From: Bacteroidales bacterium
GTDB lineage: Bacteria > Bacteroidota > Bacteroidia > Bacteroidales > NBLH01
Direction: 5' to 3'
DNA: 64,000 nucleotides
NCBI GenBank assembly: GCA_016937695.1
Contig: JAFGWC010000133.1
Span: 1 to 64,000, forward strand
Shown here: piece by piece, positions 9,927-18,673 of the stretch
How the letters are laid out: every line of letters starts with the position of its first letter
How positions within the stretch are numbered: the first letter of the stretch is position 1
Translations under genes and position numbers: made by a program
Notes under the pieces: generated by a model
What the model saw: the letters and a program-made list of their open reading frames with translations, nothing else
What the model was told of the DNA's origin: nothing
The model's database searches: none

Positions 9927-11255
9927 ATGAAGAAAAGTACATATATATATAGAAGATTTGAAAGATTTTGGCACTGGTCTCAGGTTTTATTAATATTCTT
10001 TCTTGTATTAACAGGTTTTGAAATCCATAGCTCTTATGAGTTTTTCGGCTTTGAAAATGCTGTTAAATGGCACAATATTGCAGCTTGGGCATTTTTAGTG
10101 TTAATAGTATTTGCAATTTTTTGGCATTTTGTTACAGGTGAGTGGAAACAATATATGCCTACCACAAAATATATGATGGCTCAGATAAATTATTATATTT
10201 TTGGAATATTTAAAGGAGCACCTCACCCAACTCACAAAACTGTTTATAACAAATTTAATCCTTTACAAAGATTTACTTATTTAGGATTAAAACTTTTAGT
10301 TATTCCTGTACAGGTTATAACAGGTTTTATTTATATGTTTTATATGTATCCTGAGAACCCAATTCATATTGGAGGCTTAAGTGTTTTTGCCTTAATACAT
10401 ACATTAGGTGCTTTTTCTTTAATTGCTTTTGTTATTTTACATGTATATTTAACAACAACCGGCGAAACACCATTAACAAGCATAAAAGCTATGCTAACAG
10501 GATGGGAAGTTGTTGATGTTGACGAACAAGAAGAACATGCGGAGCACCTAAAAAATGCTGTGAAATATAGTATTGCAGGATATTACAGATTAGATGAAAA
10601 TGGTAATTTTCTTGATGTTAACGAAGCTTGGCTGAAAATGTATAAATGCACTGATAAAGAACAAATAATAGGCAAACATTATTCAATTACGAGAAAAGAA
10701 GATGATGTTAAAGAACTTGACGAAGTAGTTAAACAGGTTTTTGAAGGAAAAATAATTAAAGCAGTTCCTGCAACTAGAATTTGCAAAGATGGTTCTTTGG
10801 GAAAACATATTTTATCGGCTAATCCTACTTATGCAGGTGGCGATATTACAGGAATGGAAGGTTTTATTATTGATATTACCGATTTAGATGTTAATTCTGA
10901 GCACTTACATTATGCTGTTAAAAATAGTCAAGCTGGATATTATAGAGTTAATTGTAAAGGCTACTATGAAGATGTTAATGATGCATGGTTAAACCTTTAT
11001 GGTTATGAAAGAGAAGAAGTTCTAGGAAATCATTATTCTTTAAGTAGAACAAAAGAAGATTTACATATCCTCGACGATATGATTGCAAAAATAATGAAAG
11101 GCAAATCTATTTCAAATATGATTGCAACAAGAAAACGAAAAGATGGCTCTGTAGCAAAACATATAGTTTCGGCAAATCCTGTTTATAAAAATGAGGAAGT
11201 TGTTGGTATGGAAGGTTTTATTCTTGATATCAGCAATATTGAAACTAAACTATAG
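9927..11255 (+). CDS. Membrane cytochrome b (b561/HyaC-like) fused to two tandem PAS domains
   Basis: Residues 1-195 form a four-helix membrane cytochrome b with candidate haem ligands H16 (FWHWSQ), H49, H67 (FWHFVTGEW), H158 and H172, like the b subunits of hydrogenases and thiosulfate reductases. Residues about 208-320 and 326-440 are two PAS domains that are clear copies of each other: both contain AGYYR, DVN-AWL, HYS, KDGS-KHI-SANP and GMEGFI-DI. There is no kinase, cyclase or DNA-binding output after the second PAS. It lies 53 bp after the octaheme gene, so the pair probably forms a quinol-to-octaheme module. The PAS tail may bind haem or flavin, or tune activity; that is inference. Confidence 0.8.
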   Translation: MKKSTYIYRRFERFWHWSQVLLIFFLVLTGFEIHSSYEFFGFENAVKWHNIAAWAFLVLIVFAIFWHFVTGEWKQYMPTTKYMMAQINYYIFGIFKGAPHPTHKTVYNKFNPLQRFTYLGLKLLVIPVQVITGFIYMFYMYPENPIHIGGLSVFALIHTLGAFSLIAFVILHVYLTTTGETPLTSIKAMLTGWEVVDVDEQEEHAEHLKNAVKYSIAGYYRLDENGNFLDVNEAWLKMYKCTDKEQIIGKHYSITRKEDDVKELDEVVKQVFEGKIIKAVPATRICKDGSLGKHILSANPTYAGGDITGMEGFIIDITDLDVNSEHLHYAVKNSQAGYYRVNCKGYYEDVNDAWLNLYGYEREEVLGNHYSLSRTKEDLHILDDMIAKIMKGKSISNMIATRKRKDGSVAKHIVSANPVYKNEEVVGMEGFILDISNIETKL

Positions 11256-11292
11256 AGTTGTTTTTTAAAGTTAAGTTTTTATAATTATTCTG

Positions 11293-11335
11293 CGTCATTG
11301 CATTGGTAATAAGCACTTTGCAATGACGTTTTTTT
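11293..11335 (+). terminator. Rho-independent terminator after the cytochrome operon
   Basis: CGTCATTGCA and TGCAATGACG form a perfect 10-bp stem followed by seven T residues. It closes the octaheme/cytochrome b operon and faces the convergent MBL-fold gene. Confidence 0.85.
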
Positions 11336-11345
11336 ATTATAAAAA

Positions 11346-12125
11346 CTAAAAATGGACAATATCTCCTGAATGAATTTGTTCAATTTTAAAGGCATTATAA
11401 AATTGAGATAAAGCAGGTAAAGCAGTACAATGAGAGGGAAATATTTTTTGAATATTGTTTTGTTTAAAATACAGTATAGTTTTTTTTGTTTGATTATCAT
11501 TATGTTTTAAATGAAATCCACCAATTACACCATAAACATTTTCAATTCCTGAAAGTTTTTTAGCATATTCAATAATATTGCATATTCCTGAATGTGAGCA
11601 TCCTGCAACTACTACCAATCCTTTTTCTGTTAAAACAGAAATTGCAGAATCGTCCATAACAAAATCATCCTCGCCATTATCAAGTATAAAATCTGTTGAT
11701 TTTGCTTCAAAATTATTCAAACGTGGTATTTCTCCAAGAAAAGTAATTTCTTTAGAAATTTGAAATGGGCCTTTACTTAATATTAATTCAAATTTTTTTT
11801 CGGCTATTTTTTTTGAAAAAGGTAATCCTAAATACGAATTGTCTTTTTTCCTATGTTTTTTCTGAAAAGAATCTGGGTGAGTTATTAACTTTTTGTTTTT
11901 CAAATACTTTAAACCATTTCCATGATCCCAATGTCCATGACTTAAAACTAAAGTGTCAATATCATCAAAATTAATATTTAGCAGTTTGGCATTTTTGATA
12001 AAAATATTTGAAGGGCCAAAATCGAATAATATTTTTTTATCTGCTTCTACAATATAAGATAATCCATGCTCTGAAGCAAATTTATTTTTTGGAGCATTAT
12101 CGTTTAAAACTGTTATTTTTAGCAT
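11346..12125 (-). CDS. MBL-fold metallohydrolase (COG1237-like)
   Basis: The 259-residue protein has the metallo-beta-lactamase signature LSHGHWDHGNGL, the further metal His in VVVAGCSHSGICNIIEYA, then GVIGGFHL and the C-terminal IFPSHCTA. This arrangement is typical of COG1237 hydrolases, a family that includes an archaeal enzyme of methanopterin synthesis. Those residues would bind two metal ions. The substrate in this organism is unknown. No signal peptide is seen, so it is cytoplasmic. The next gene on the strand starts 30 bp away. Confidence 0.8.
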   Translation of the reverse strand: MLKITVLNDNAPKNKFASEHGLSYIVEADKKILFDFGPSNIFIKNAKLLNINFDDIDTLVLSHGHWDHGNGLKYLKNKKLITHPDSFQKKHRKKDNSYLGLPFSKKIAEKKFELILSKGPFQISKEITFLGEIPRLNNFEAKSTDFILDNGEDDFVMDDSAISVLTEKGLVVVAGCSHSGICNIIEYAKKLSGIENVYGVIGGFHLKHNDNQTKKTILYFKQNNIQKIFPSHCTALPALSQFYNAFKIEQIHSGDIVHF

Positions 12126-12155
12126 AACAAAAGCGAAATGGAAAATTATAGTAAT

Positions 12156-12950
12156 CTACTTTTTAGTAAAAGTACCCATTGCATTATCGTAATTAATAAA
12201 ATATTCGCCTTTCTTTAATTTCGATACATCTACTTTGTCGCCAGAACCTTTTGTAATAAGCTTTCCGTAGTAGTTATAAATTTCGTAATCAGTTTTAGCA
12301 GAAAAAATTATCTCATTTTTTGGCTTATCAGGAGAAAAAGTTACTTCAGGATCTAAAGACCGATATGTAGCTTCTGGCGAATATCTTGGCTTTTTAGAAA
12401 AATCAATTTGCTTTACTCTGAATTTATTCAAGCCAGAATGAGGTTCAATATCAGCAGAATATTTGTTAAGTCCACTACTTCCTTTGCCTTCAACAGAAGC
12501 TATTTTCACCCATTTTTTCCATTTAAACTGCTCAATTGTAAATTCTAACGAGCCATTTTCGTTTGTGGTAGTCCATCTTAATTTATTATTTTTCCTATCA
12601 ACATCTATTTCAACTACTTTATAAGTACTTTTCGATTTTAAGACATCAAGATTTAAAACTTTAGGAGTACAATTATCTTTATGTTTTATTATAATTGATA
12701 CATGGTCGCCAATTTTAAGTTGAAATAGGCTTAAATCAATTTCGAATGCACTGGAGTTTATTTCATCTGTAGTTATTTCATTATTAACAGTAACTTCATA
12801 AACACAAAAACCAACTCCTGTTGAGGCAAATGGGTTCATTACAAATAAATTTTCACCCTGATATACACCTTCAATTAGTTGTTCTTTTTGTGCAAAACTA
12901 TTAATTGCTATTAAAAAGAATAAAAATATTATATTGAGTACTTTTTTCAT
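12156..12950 (-). CDS. Secreted protein with a T9SS-like C-terminal domain
   Basis: The 264-residue protein has a signal peptide ending NSFAQ. The central part is beta-rich with no family I recognise. The last 50 residues (EIYNYYGKLITKGSGDKVDVSKLKKGEYFINYDNAMGTFTKK) resemble the type A sorting domain of the type IX secretion system, with the YNYYGK, DVSKLKKGEYF and terminal Lys features, although some strands diverge. If it is a T9SS cargo it would end on the cell surface or outside. It reads from the same strand as the hydrolase. Confidence 0.6.
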   Translation of the reverse strand: MKKVLNIIFLFFLIAINSFAQKEQLIEGVYQGENLFVMNPFASTGVGFCVYEVTVNNEITTDEINSSAFEIDLSLFQLKIGDHVSIIIKHKDNCTPKVLNLDVLKSKSTYKVVEIDVDRKNNKLRWTTTNENGSLEFTIEQFKWKKWVKIASVEGKGSSGLNKYSADIEPHSGLNKFRVKQIDFSKKPRYSPEATYRSLDPEVTFSPDKPKNEIIFSAKTDYEIYNYYGKLITKGSGDKVDVSKLKKGEYFINYDNAMGTFTKK

Positions 12951-13222
12951 CTGTTTAAATTATTACACTCATCTAATTTATAATTAAAAACTATTGACTT
13001 TTTGTACGTTAATTAATAAATTAGCTATTGACTGTTTCATTTTAACAAGTTACTTGTAAAATAAATATCACGTAAATTTAAAACGTAATTTTTAATTTAC
13101 AAAAATTAAACAATTTTTCTGCATAAATATCTGAAAACAACAAATTTAAATTTCTATTAAAATATTAAAAACAAATTTTGATAAATATGCTTATTGAAAT
13201 TATCATATAAAGTAAAATTACT

Positions 13223-15142
13223 CTAGGATTCAATCCAATCACCATTTTCTTTAATTAATTTAATTAATTCATCAACAGCATTTTTTGACGGAATCGACTT
13301 TTTTACAATTTGTTGTCCTTTGTATAAAGAAACTTTGTCAATTCCTGTGCCAACATAACCATAATCCGCATCAGACATTTCGCCAGGTCCATTAACAATA
13401 CAACCCATTATTCCTATTTTCAACCCTTTTAAATGATTTGTAAGTTTTTTTATTTTTGTTGTAACTTCCTGGATATCAAACAATGTGCGTCCACAAGAAG
13501 GACACGAAATATATTCTGTTTTAAAAACTCTTGATCTACTTGCTTGAAAAATTCCAAAAACAATATCAACAAGTTTTCCATTTAAAATTTTATTATTACT
13601 GATTATTGCTCCATCAATCAATCCATCAATTAATAATGGTCCAAAATCAATTGAACTTTTTATTAATGTTTCATTAAAATTATCAAAATATACTTTTTTT
13701 GATATTACAGGAGCATTAATTTGTTTATTATCAATAAATTGGATGAACTTTCTTTGCTTTGCAACAAAATTAATATTATCGTTTTTTAAAATAAATACTA
13801 TGTTTTTTTCTTTTTTAAAATTAACTATTTTTTCACAATAATTACCAGAATTATCAATTTCAATAAAATTAATTTTTTCTCCTTTGATTTTAGATTCCAT
13901 ATAAATATCAATAGAATCAAACAAAACAAATTCGCTTTTTAAATTATGGTTTAAATAATTTTTAATAATTTTTAAACCTTTATTGTAAGATAAATTTATA
14001 TCCGAATTTCCAATATATATATAATCTGGCGAGTTGTCTTTTCTAATCCACTGATTTTCAATTGGTTTTAATTCAAAAGAAAGTTCGATAATGTCTTTAT
14101 CATTAATTATTTCTTTATCAGATAAATCTGCAATAACAACAGGAAAATTATTTCCTCCAATATTGTCAACAATAATTGAATTTCGTTTAGAATATTCAAA
14201 AGGATTATTTGTCAATTTAAAATCAAATTCACTTACTTGTTCTTCTTTTTTGGTAGCAATATATTCCACAATTTGCTTTGCAACAGGTATTTCGGCTTCA
14301 GGTTCTTCGGTTAAAGAAACTCTTATTGTATCTCCAATTCCATCAATTAATAAAGTTCCAATTCCTACAGCCGATTTAATTCTGCCATCATCAGAATCTC
14401 CTGCTTCAGTAACACCCAGATGAATAGGAAAATTCATTTTCTCAAGAAGCATTCTATTCTTTAATAATCTATAAGCAAAAACCATAACTCTTGTATTGCT
14501 TGATTTTAAGGATATTACAATGTCATCAAAATTATTTTTTTTTGCTATTCTTAAAAATTCAAAAACAGATTCAACCATTCCTTCAGGCGTATCGCCATAT
14601 TTACTGATTATTCTATTTGATAAAGAACCATGATTTGAACCTATTCTTAAAACAGTTTTATTTTTTTTACAGATTTCAATCAGTTTAGAAAATTTTTCTT
14701 CAATCTTAACTATTTCTGATTCAAATTGTTGTTCATTATATGTCTCATTTTCAGAGGTTTTCTTATCAGAATAATTTCCTGGATTTATTCTTACTTTTTC
14801 AACAATTTTAGCTGAAGTTTCAGCAATATTTGCATTAAAATGAACATCGGCAATTAATGGTTTATCATATCCTTTTTTTATGAGTTCATCTTTTATATTT
14901 TTTAGATTTTCGGCATGCTTATTTGTTTGTACAGTTAAGCGAACATAATCTGCGCCAGCATCAAAAATTTTAATGCACTGTTCTACACTTCCATTTGTAT
15001 CTAAAGTGTCTGTATTTGTCATTGATTGCAAGCGAATTGGATTATTTTTACCCAAAGGAATTTCGCCAACAAAAACTTCATTTGTAATAAATCTACTATA
15101 ACTATACAGATTATTGCAATATTTAAATTTAAAATTTTTCAC
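13223..15142 (-). CDS. ispG: 4-hydroxy-3-methylbut-2-enyl diphosphate synthase IspG, long form
   Basis: The enzyme catalyses the penultimate step of the MEP isoprenoid pathway with a 4Fe-4S cluster. The 639-residue length, with a large insertion between the N-terminal barrel and the C-terminal cluster domain, is the three-domain form found in Bacteroidota, Chlamydiae and plants. Visible are PIRLQSMTNTDT, GADYVRLTVQT, RIGSNHGSLSNRI, HLGVTEAG, and the cluster motifs SCPSCGRTLFD and GIMGCIVNGPGEM. Translation begins with GTG at 15142, since the residues before QSMTNTDT align with the usual N-terminus of this form and no earlier ATG exists. Confidence 0.96.
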   Translation of the reverse strand: MKNFKFKYCNNLYSYSRFITNEVFVGEIPLGKNNPIRLQSMTNTDTLDTNGSVEQCIKIFDAGADYVRLTVQTNKHAENLKNIKDELIKKGYDKPLIADVHFNANIAETSAKIVEKVRINPGNYSDKKTSENETYNEQQFESEIVKIEEKFSKLIEICKKNKTVLRIGSNHGSLSNRIISKYGDTPEGMVESVFEFLRIAKKNNFDDIVISLKSSNTRVMVFAYRLLKNRMLLEKMNFPIHLGVTEAGDSDDGRIKSAVGIGTLLIDGIGDTIRVSLTEEPEAEIPVAKQIVEYIATKKEEQVSEFDFKLTNNPFEYSKRNSIIVDNIGGNNFPVVIADLSDKEIINDKDIIELSFELKPIENQWIRKDNSPDYIYIGNSDINLSYNKGLKIIKNYLNHNLKSEFVLFDSIDIYMESKIKGEKINFIEIDNSGNYCEKIVNFKKEKNIVFILKNDNINFVAKQRKFIQFIDNKQINAPVISKKVYFDNFNETLIKSSIDFGPLLIDGLIDGAIISNNKILNGKLVDIVFGIFQASRSRVFKTEYISCPSCGRTLFDIQEVTTKIKKLTNHLKGLKIGIMGCIVNGPGEMSDADYGYVGTGIDKVSLYKGQQIVKKSIPSKNAVDELIKLIKENGDWIES

Positions 15143-15268
15143 TTATTTATTTGTTTGATTAAGCTAAAAAATCAGATTATTTAACAAAAATTTATTTTAA
15201 TAAATTAAATAGCAAAATAAATCAAGAATATTAAAAAAAATATAATAAACCAGTTTTAACTTGCACTT

Positions 15269-15299
15269 TTTGACAGCCTTAATATTTTAATTAATTTTG
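15269..15299 (+). promoter_or_regulatory. Bacteroidota-type promoter for gldA
   Basis: TTTG (15269-15272), a 19-base spacer and TAATTTTG (15292-15299) match the Bacteroidota consensus TTTG-N19-TAnnTTTG exactly. The -7 box ends 20 bp before the gldA start, giving a very short leader. Confidence 0.6.
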
Positions 15300-15319
15300 T
15301 CACAACTAAATTAAAAAAG

Positions 15320-16237
15320 ATGTCTATAAAAGTTAATAATATTACAAAATTATACGGAAAACAAAAAGCTTTAGACAATGTTTCTTTCGAAATAAAAACT
15401 GGAGAGATAACAGGTTTTTTAGGTCCTAATGGTGCAGGCAAATCCACAATGATGAAAATTATTACAGGGTTTTTACCTGCTAATAGTGGAAATGTATTTG
15501 TAAATGATATAAATGTAAACGAAAATCCACTTGAAGTGAAAAAAATAATTGGATATTTACCTGAAAATAATCCATTATATCTTGATATGTATGTTAAAGA
15601 ATATTTGCAATTTGTAGCATCAATACATCTAAATAAAAAAGAAATAAAACAAAAAGTTAAAAACATAATTGATTTAACAGGTTTAGGAATTGAACAAAAC
15701 AAGAAAATATCCTCATTATCAAAAGGTTACAGACAAAGAACGGGTTTAGCCCAAGCATTAATTCATAATCCTGATATTTTAATTTTAGATGAGCCAACAA
15801 CTGGTTTAGACCCAAATCAAATTGTTGATATCAGAAATTTAATAATAGAAATAGGAAAAGAAAAAACCATTATGCTTTCAACACATATAATGCAAGAAGT
15901 TGAAGCAATTTGCAATAAAGTAATAATTATAGATAAAGGAAAAATAGTTGCAGATGACTCCTCAAAAAAAATACAAGATAAAATTATTGATAATAAAACA
16001 GTTGTAATAATTGAATTTGATAAACGTATTGAAAAAGCGCTCCTAGAAAAAATAGAAGGTGTTGAAAACCTAATAAACCATAAAGAAAATACGTGGCTTA
16101 TTGAAAGTAAAAATAACATAGATATAAGAGCAAGTCTTTTTAATTTTGCCGTAAAAAACAATTTAACAGTTTTGTCTTTACAAAAGCAAGAAAAAAGCCT
16201 TGAAGATGTTTTTAAAATATTAACAGGTAACAATTAA
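15320..16237 (+). CDS. gldA: GldA-like ABC transporter ATP-binding protein
   Basis: The 305-residue ATPase has Walker A GPNGAGKST, signature LSKGYRQRTGLAQAL, Walker B LILDEPTTGLDP and the H-loop STHIMQEVE. Its length, the C-terminal extension after the ATPase core, and the GYLPENNPLY segment fit the GldA group of Bacteroidota, which works with GldF/GldG in gliding motility and is also kept in non-gliding relatives. No permease gene is adjacent, so the partner lies elsewhere. The assignment to GldA rather than a general ABC-2 exporter ATPase is likely but not proven. Confidence 0.75.
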   Translation: MSIKVNNITKLYGKQKALDNVSFEIKTGEITGFLGPNGAGKSTMMKIITGFLPANSGNVFVNDINVNENPLEVKKIIGYLPENNPLYLDMYVKEYLQFVASIHLNKKEIKQKVKNIIDLTGLGIEQNKKISSLSKGYRQRTGLAQALIHNPDILILDEPTTGLDPNQIVDIRNLIIEIGKEKTIMLSTHIMQEVEAICNKVIIIDKGKIVADDSSKKIQDKIIDNKTVVIIEFDKRIEKALLEKIEGVENLINHKENTWLIESKNNIDIRASLFNFAVKNNLTVLSLQKQEKSLEDVFKILTGNN

Positions 16238-16260
16238 ATTTACACCAAATATATATTTTC

Positions 16261-16288
16261 TTTGACCTATAATTATTAAAATACTTTG
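16261..16288 (+). promoter_or_regulatory. Probable metK promoter
   Basis: TTTG at 16261-16264 and TACTTTG at 16282-16288 approximate the -33/-7 pair, with one base missing in the -7 box and a 17-base spacer. Transcription would begin just upstream of the riboswitch. Confidence 0.4.
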
Positions 16289-16326
16289 TTTGCATCTATT
16301 TTATAATTATTTTTGTGGCCAATAAA

Positions 16327-16397
16327 CGTGGAAAGATTTGATTGATTGCAACCACAGAAAAAAATGCTAAAACAAGCATTTCCTGCCAATCAAAATC
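16327..16397 (+). ncRNA. Probable SAM-II riboswitch in the metK leader
   Basis: GTGG (16328-16331) pairs with CCAC (16352-16355) around a 20-base loop AAAGATTTGATTGATTGCAA, followed by AAAAAAATGCTAAAACA. The GATTT...TTGCAA loop and the AAATGCTAAAA segment match the SAM-II (SAM_alpha) consensus as I know it, at the right spacing. Downstream, CAATCAAAATC (16387-16397) can pair with GATTTGATTG of the loop, with one bulge, giving an alternative fold. An 8-base-loop hairpin AAATGC/GCATTT overlaps the core. The next gene makes AdoMet, so feedback control fits well. Confidence 0.78.
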
Positions 16398-16437
16398 TGC
16401 ACATAACATATAGTTATTAATTAAAATTACAAATAAA

Positions 16438-17724
16438 ATGTCATATTTATTCACATCAGAATCAGTTTCTGAAGGACATCCAGATAAAGTAGCAGATCAA
16501 ATATCAGATGCTTTGTTAGATGAATTTTTAAAACAAGATCCAAACTCAAAAGTAGCTTGTGAAACATTAGTAACAACCGGCTTAGCAATGCTAAGCGGCG
16601 AAGTGAAAACTAATGCCTATGTTGAAGTTCAAAAAATAGCCAGAGATGTAATTAATCAAATAGGATATACAAAATCCAGCTATCAATTCGATGGAAATTC
16701 TTGCGCAGTAATATCTTCAATTCACGAACAATCTGCAGATATAAATCAGGGAGTTGAAAGAGAAGATAAAGATAATCAAGGTGCTGGAGATCAAGGAATG
16801 ATGTTTGGTTATGCAACTAATCAAACAGAAAACTATATGCCAATTGCATTAGATTTATCACACAAGCTTTTAGTAGAACTTGCCGCAATAAGAAAAGCAG
16901 GAAAAGAAATGCTTTATCTACGACCAGACTCAAAATCTCAAGTTACAGTTGAATATTCGGATGACAATTTGCCAATAAGAATTGACACTATTGTAATTTC
17001 AACTCAACATGATGATTTCATTAAACCAAAAGATGATTCTGTAAAAGCTCAAAAAGAAACAGATGAAATAATGCTTCAACAAATTTTTAACGATGTTAAA
17101 AATATTTTAATCCCAAATGTTAAAAATAAATTAACCAACAAATTAAAAAGTCTTTTTAACGAAGATTTAAAGTTATTGGTTAATCCTACAGGTAAATTCG
17201 TAATTGGCGGACCTCATGGCGATACAGGATTAACAGGAAGAAAAATAATTGTTGATACATACGGAGGAAAAGGCGCACATGGTGGCGGAGCTTTTTCGGG
17301 AAAAGATTCTTCAAAAGTTGACCGTTCCGCAGCTTATGCAAGCAGGCATATTGCTAAAAACTTAGTTGCAGCTGGAGTTGCTGATGAAGTTTTAGTTCAG
17401 GTTGCTTATGCTATTGGAGTTGCAAATCCGGTTGGACTTTATGTTAATACTTACGGAACTTCAAAAGTAAACAAACATGATTCTGAAATAGCTAAAATAG
17501 TAAATGAGATATTTGATATGAGACCAGCTAAAATTGTTGAAAGATTTGGATTAACAAATCCAATATTCTTACCTACAGCATCATACGGGCATATGGGAAG
17601 AGAACCTTATACAAAAGAAGTATATATTGGATCTAATGGAAATCAAGTTAAAAAAGAAGTTGAATTTTTTGGCTGGGAAAGATTAGACTATATTGATATT
17701 ATAAAAAAGAAATTTAATCTATAG
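16438..17724 (+). CDS. metK: S-adenosylmethionine synthetase
   Basis: The enzyme makes AdoMet from methionine and ATP. The 428-residue protein carries the N-terminal [19 protein letters not shown], the [12 protein letters not shown] hexapeptide region, the P-loop-like [21 protein letters not shown], and [19 protein letters not shown]. The length is slightly above the bacterial norm because of an insertion around residues 195-240. The leader carries a probable SAM-II riboswitch, so expression should fall when AdoMet is plentiful. Confidence 0.98.
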   Translation: MSYLFTSESVSEGHPDKVADQISDALLDEFLKQDPNSKVACETLVTTGLAMLSGEVKTNAYVEVQKIARDVINQIGYTKSSYQFDGNSCAVISSIHEQSADINQGVEREDKDNQGAGDQGMMFGYATNQTENYMPIALDLSHKLLVELAAIRKAGKEMLYLRPDSKSQVTVEYSDDNLPIRIDTIVISTQHDDFIKPKDDSVKAQKETDEIMLQQIFNDVKNILIPNVKNKLTNKLKSLFNEDLKLLVNPTGKFVIGGPHGDTGLTGRKIIVDTYGGKGAHGGGAFSGKDSSKVDRSAAYASRHIAKNLVAAGVADEVLVQVAYAIGVANPVGLYVNTYGTSKVNKHDSEIAKIVNEIFDMRPAKIVERFGLTNPIFLPTASYGHMGREPYTKEVYIGSNGNQVKKEVEFFGWERLDYIDIIKKKFNL

Positions 17725-17734
17725 AATTTCAATG

Positions 17735-17763
17735 AAAGTCCGATAAATTATCGGACTTTTTTA
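17735..17763 (+). terminator. Terminator after metK
   Basis: AAAGTCCGATAA-A-TTATCGGACTTT forms a strong stem followed by a T-run at 17757-17763. It sits between metK and the convergent PHA-region gene. Confidence 0.85.
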
Positions 17764-18063
17764 TTTTAAAAGCTTTTCTGCCTCATTTCTGATTAAAGAT
17801 TCAATATTTCTCTTAAAAGGCAAAGCCGCTATTGGTAGCTTTCCGTCTAAAACAATCGTCTCAGTCTCTACAGTTAAATTACCTTTTACAGGTAAACCCA
17901 TAATACGAAAAGAAAACTCGGAATTATATTCATTCCAAATTTCATTAACATTACTTACTTTATCTTTGAATTCATTTTTAAGATTTGCTAATAAATTCAT
18001 AATCCTTTCTTTAGCTTCATCCTTATTCAAATTATGCTCAACAGATATCTTTAAATTAGGCAT
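17761..18063 (-). CDS. Polyhydroxyalkanoic-acid system family protein (PHA_gran_rgn-like)
   Basis: From the ATG at 18063 the protein is 100 residues, beginning MPNLKISVEHNLNKDEAKERI. The track's longer start is a TTG with no support. The layout (Ile-Val-His start, EAKERI helix, then FSFRIMGLPVKGNLTVETETIVLDGKLPIAALPFK) matches the PF09650-type family, which is often found away from PHA genes. Its biochemical role is not known. The fold suggests a small START-like or polyketide-cyclase-like domain, which is inference. Confidence 0.65.
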   Translation of the reverse strand: MPNLKISVEHNLNKDEAKERIMNLLANLKNEFKDKVSNVNEIWNEYNSEFSFRIMGLPVKGNLTVETETIVLDGKLPIAALPFKRNIESLIRNEAEKLLK

Positions 18064-18151
18064 ACTTAAATTTTTATAATTTAAAAGCAAAAATACTATC
18101 TTTTATCTTTAAAAAAAATAAATAAATATCAGAAAATAATTAATGAAAAAC

Positions 18152-18182
18152 TTGCTTTATGAACATATGTTCATTATATTTG
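18152..18182 (+). promoter_or_regulatory. Promoter with palindromic operator upstream of the DUF5320 gene
   Basis: A TTG (-33) at 18152-18154 and TATATTTG (-7) at 18175-18182 are separated by 20 bases that contain the perfect 16-bp palindrome ATGAACATATGTTCAT (18159-18174). The core GAACA-NN-TGTTC recurs at 47381-47392 in the same position of the DUF134 gene promoter. A protein bound here would block RNA polymerase, so a repressor site is the natural reading. Confidence 0.65.
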
Positions 18183-18224
18183 TACAATATTTATCTACAA
18201 ACATATAAAAAAAAGGAGGTTATT

Positions 18225-18494
18225 ATGCCACGAGGAGACAAAACAGGACCAAGAGGAAGTGGTCCAATGACAGGCCGAAAATTAGGTAATTGTTCGGGAA
18301 ATAATGATAATCAAAATTTTAACCTAGGATTTGGCTTTAGACGAGGACAAGGATTTAGACACGGCTACAGAAGCTTTTCAGAAAACAGAATTTCTGATAT
18401 CAATAAAACAGAGTTTCTGGAAAAAGAAATTGCAACTTTAAAAGAACAAATTGCTTCGATTGAAAAAAAATTATTTAAGAAAAATGAAGATTAG
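18225..18494 (+). CDS. DUF5320-type small protein
   Basis: The track starts at 18159, but that ATG lies inside the operator. The real start is ATG 18225, preceded by an excellent Shine-Dalgarno, AAAGGAGGT, at 18212-18220. The 89-residue protein opens MPRGDKTGPRGSGPMTGRKLGNCSG, the signature of DUF5320, followed by a Gly/Arg/Phe-rich middle and a C-terminal coiled coil (EFLEKEIATLKEQIASIEKKL). Such proteins accompany MinD-like ATPases and NifX-like proteins in anaerobes; their function is unknown. Confidence 0.8.
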   Translation: MPRGDKTGPRGSGPMTGRKLGNCSGNNDNQNFNLGFGFRRGQGFRHGYRSFSENRISDINKTEFLEKEIATLKEQIASIEKKLFKKNED

Positions 18495-18606
18495 TAATTA
18501 TCTTCATAAATTTAATTAAGTCTTAGTCCAAAATTAGTTTTTAGTTAGCAATAAACTAATAACAATAAATTATAATGTTAAATTACTAAAGCAGTATATT
18601 GTTAAA

Positions 18607-18634
18607 GTGTTGTTTATTAGTGATTTAACAACAC
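18607..18634 (+). repeat. Hairpin upstream of the six-Cys ribbon gene
   Basis: GTGTTGTT and AACAACAC form a perfect 8-bp stem with a 12-base loop, 40 bp before the next start codon. There is no T-run. It could be a leader structure. Confidence 0.4.
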
Positions 18635-18673
18635 AATAATGTTTTTATTAAATATCATAATAAAATAAAAAAA

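Noticed and set aside
18159-18224. Earlier start codon of the DUF5320 ORF in the track
   Set aside because: The ATG lies inside the palindromic operator and the added residues are not family-like; ATG 18225 has a perfect Shine-Dalgarno and the MPRGDKTGP signature.
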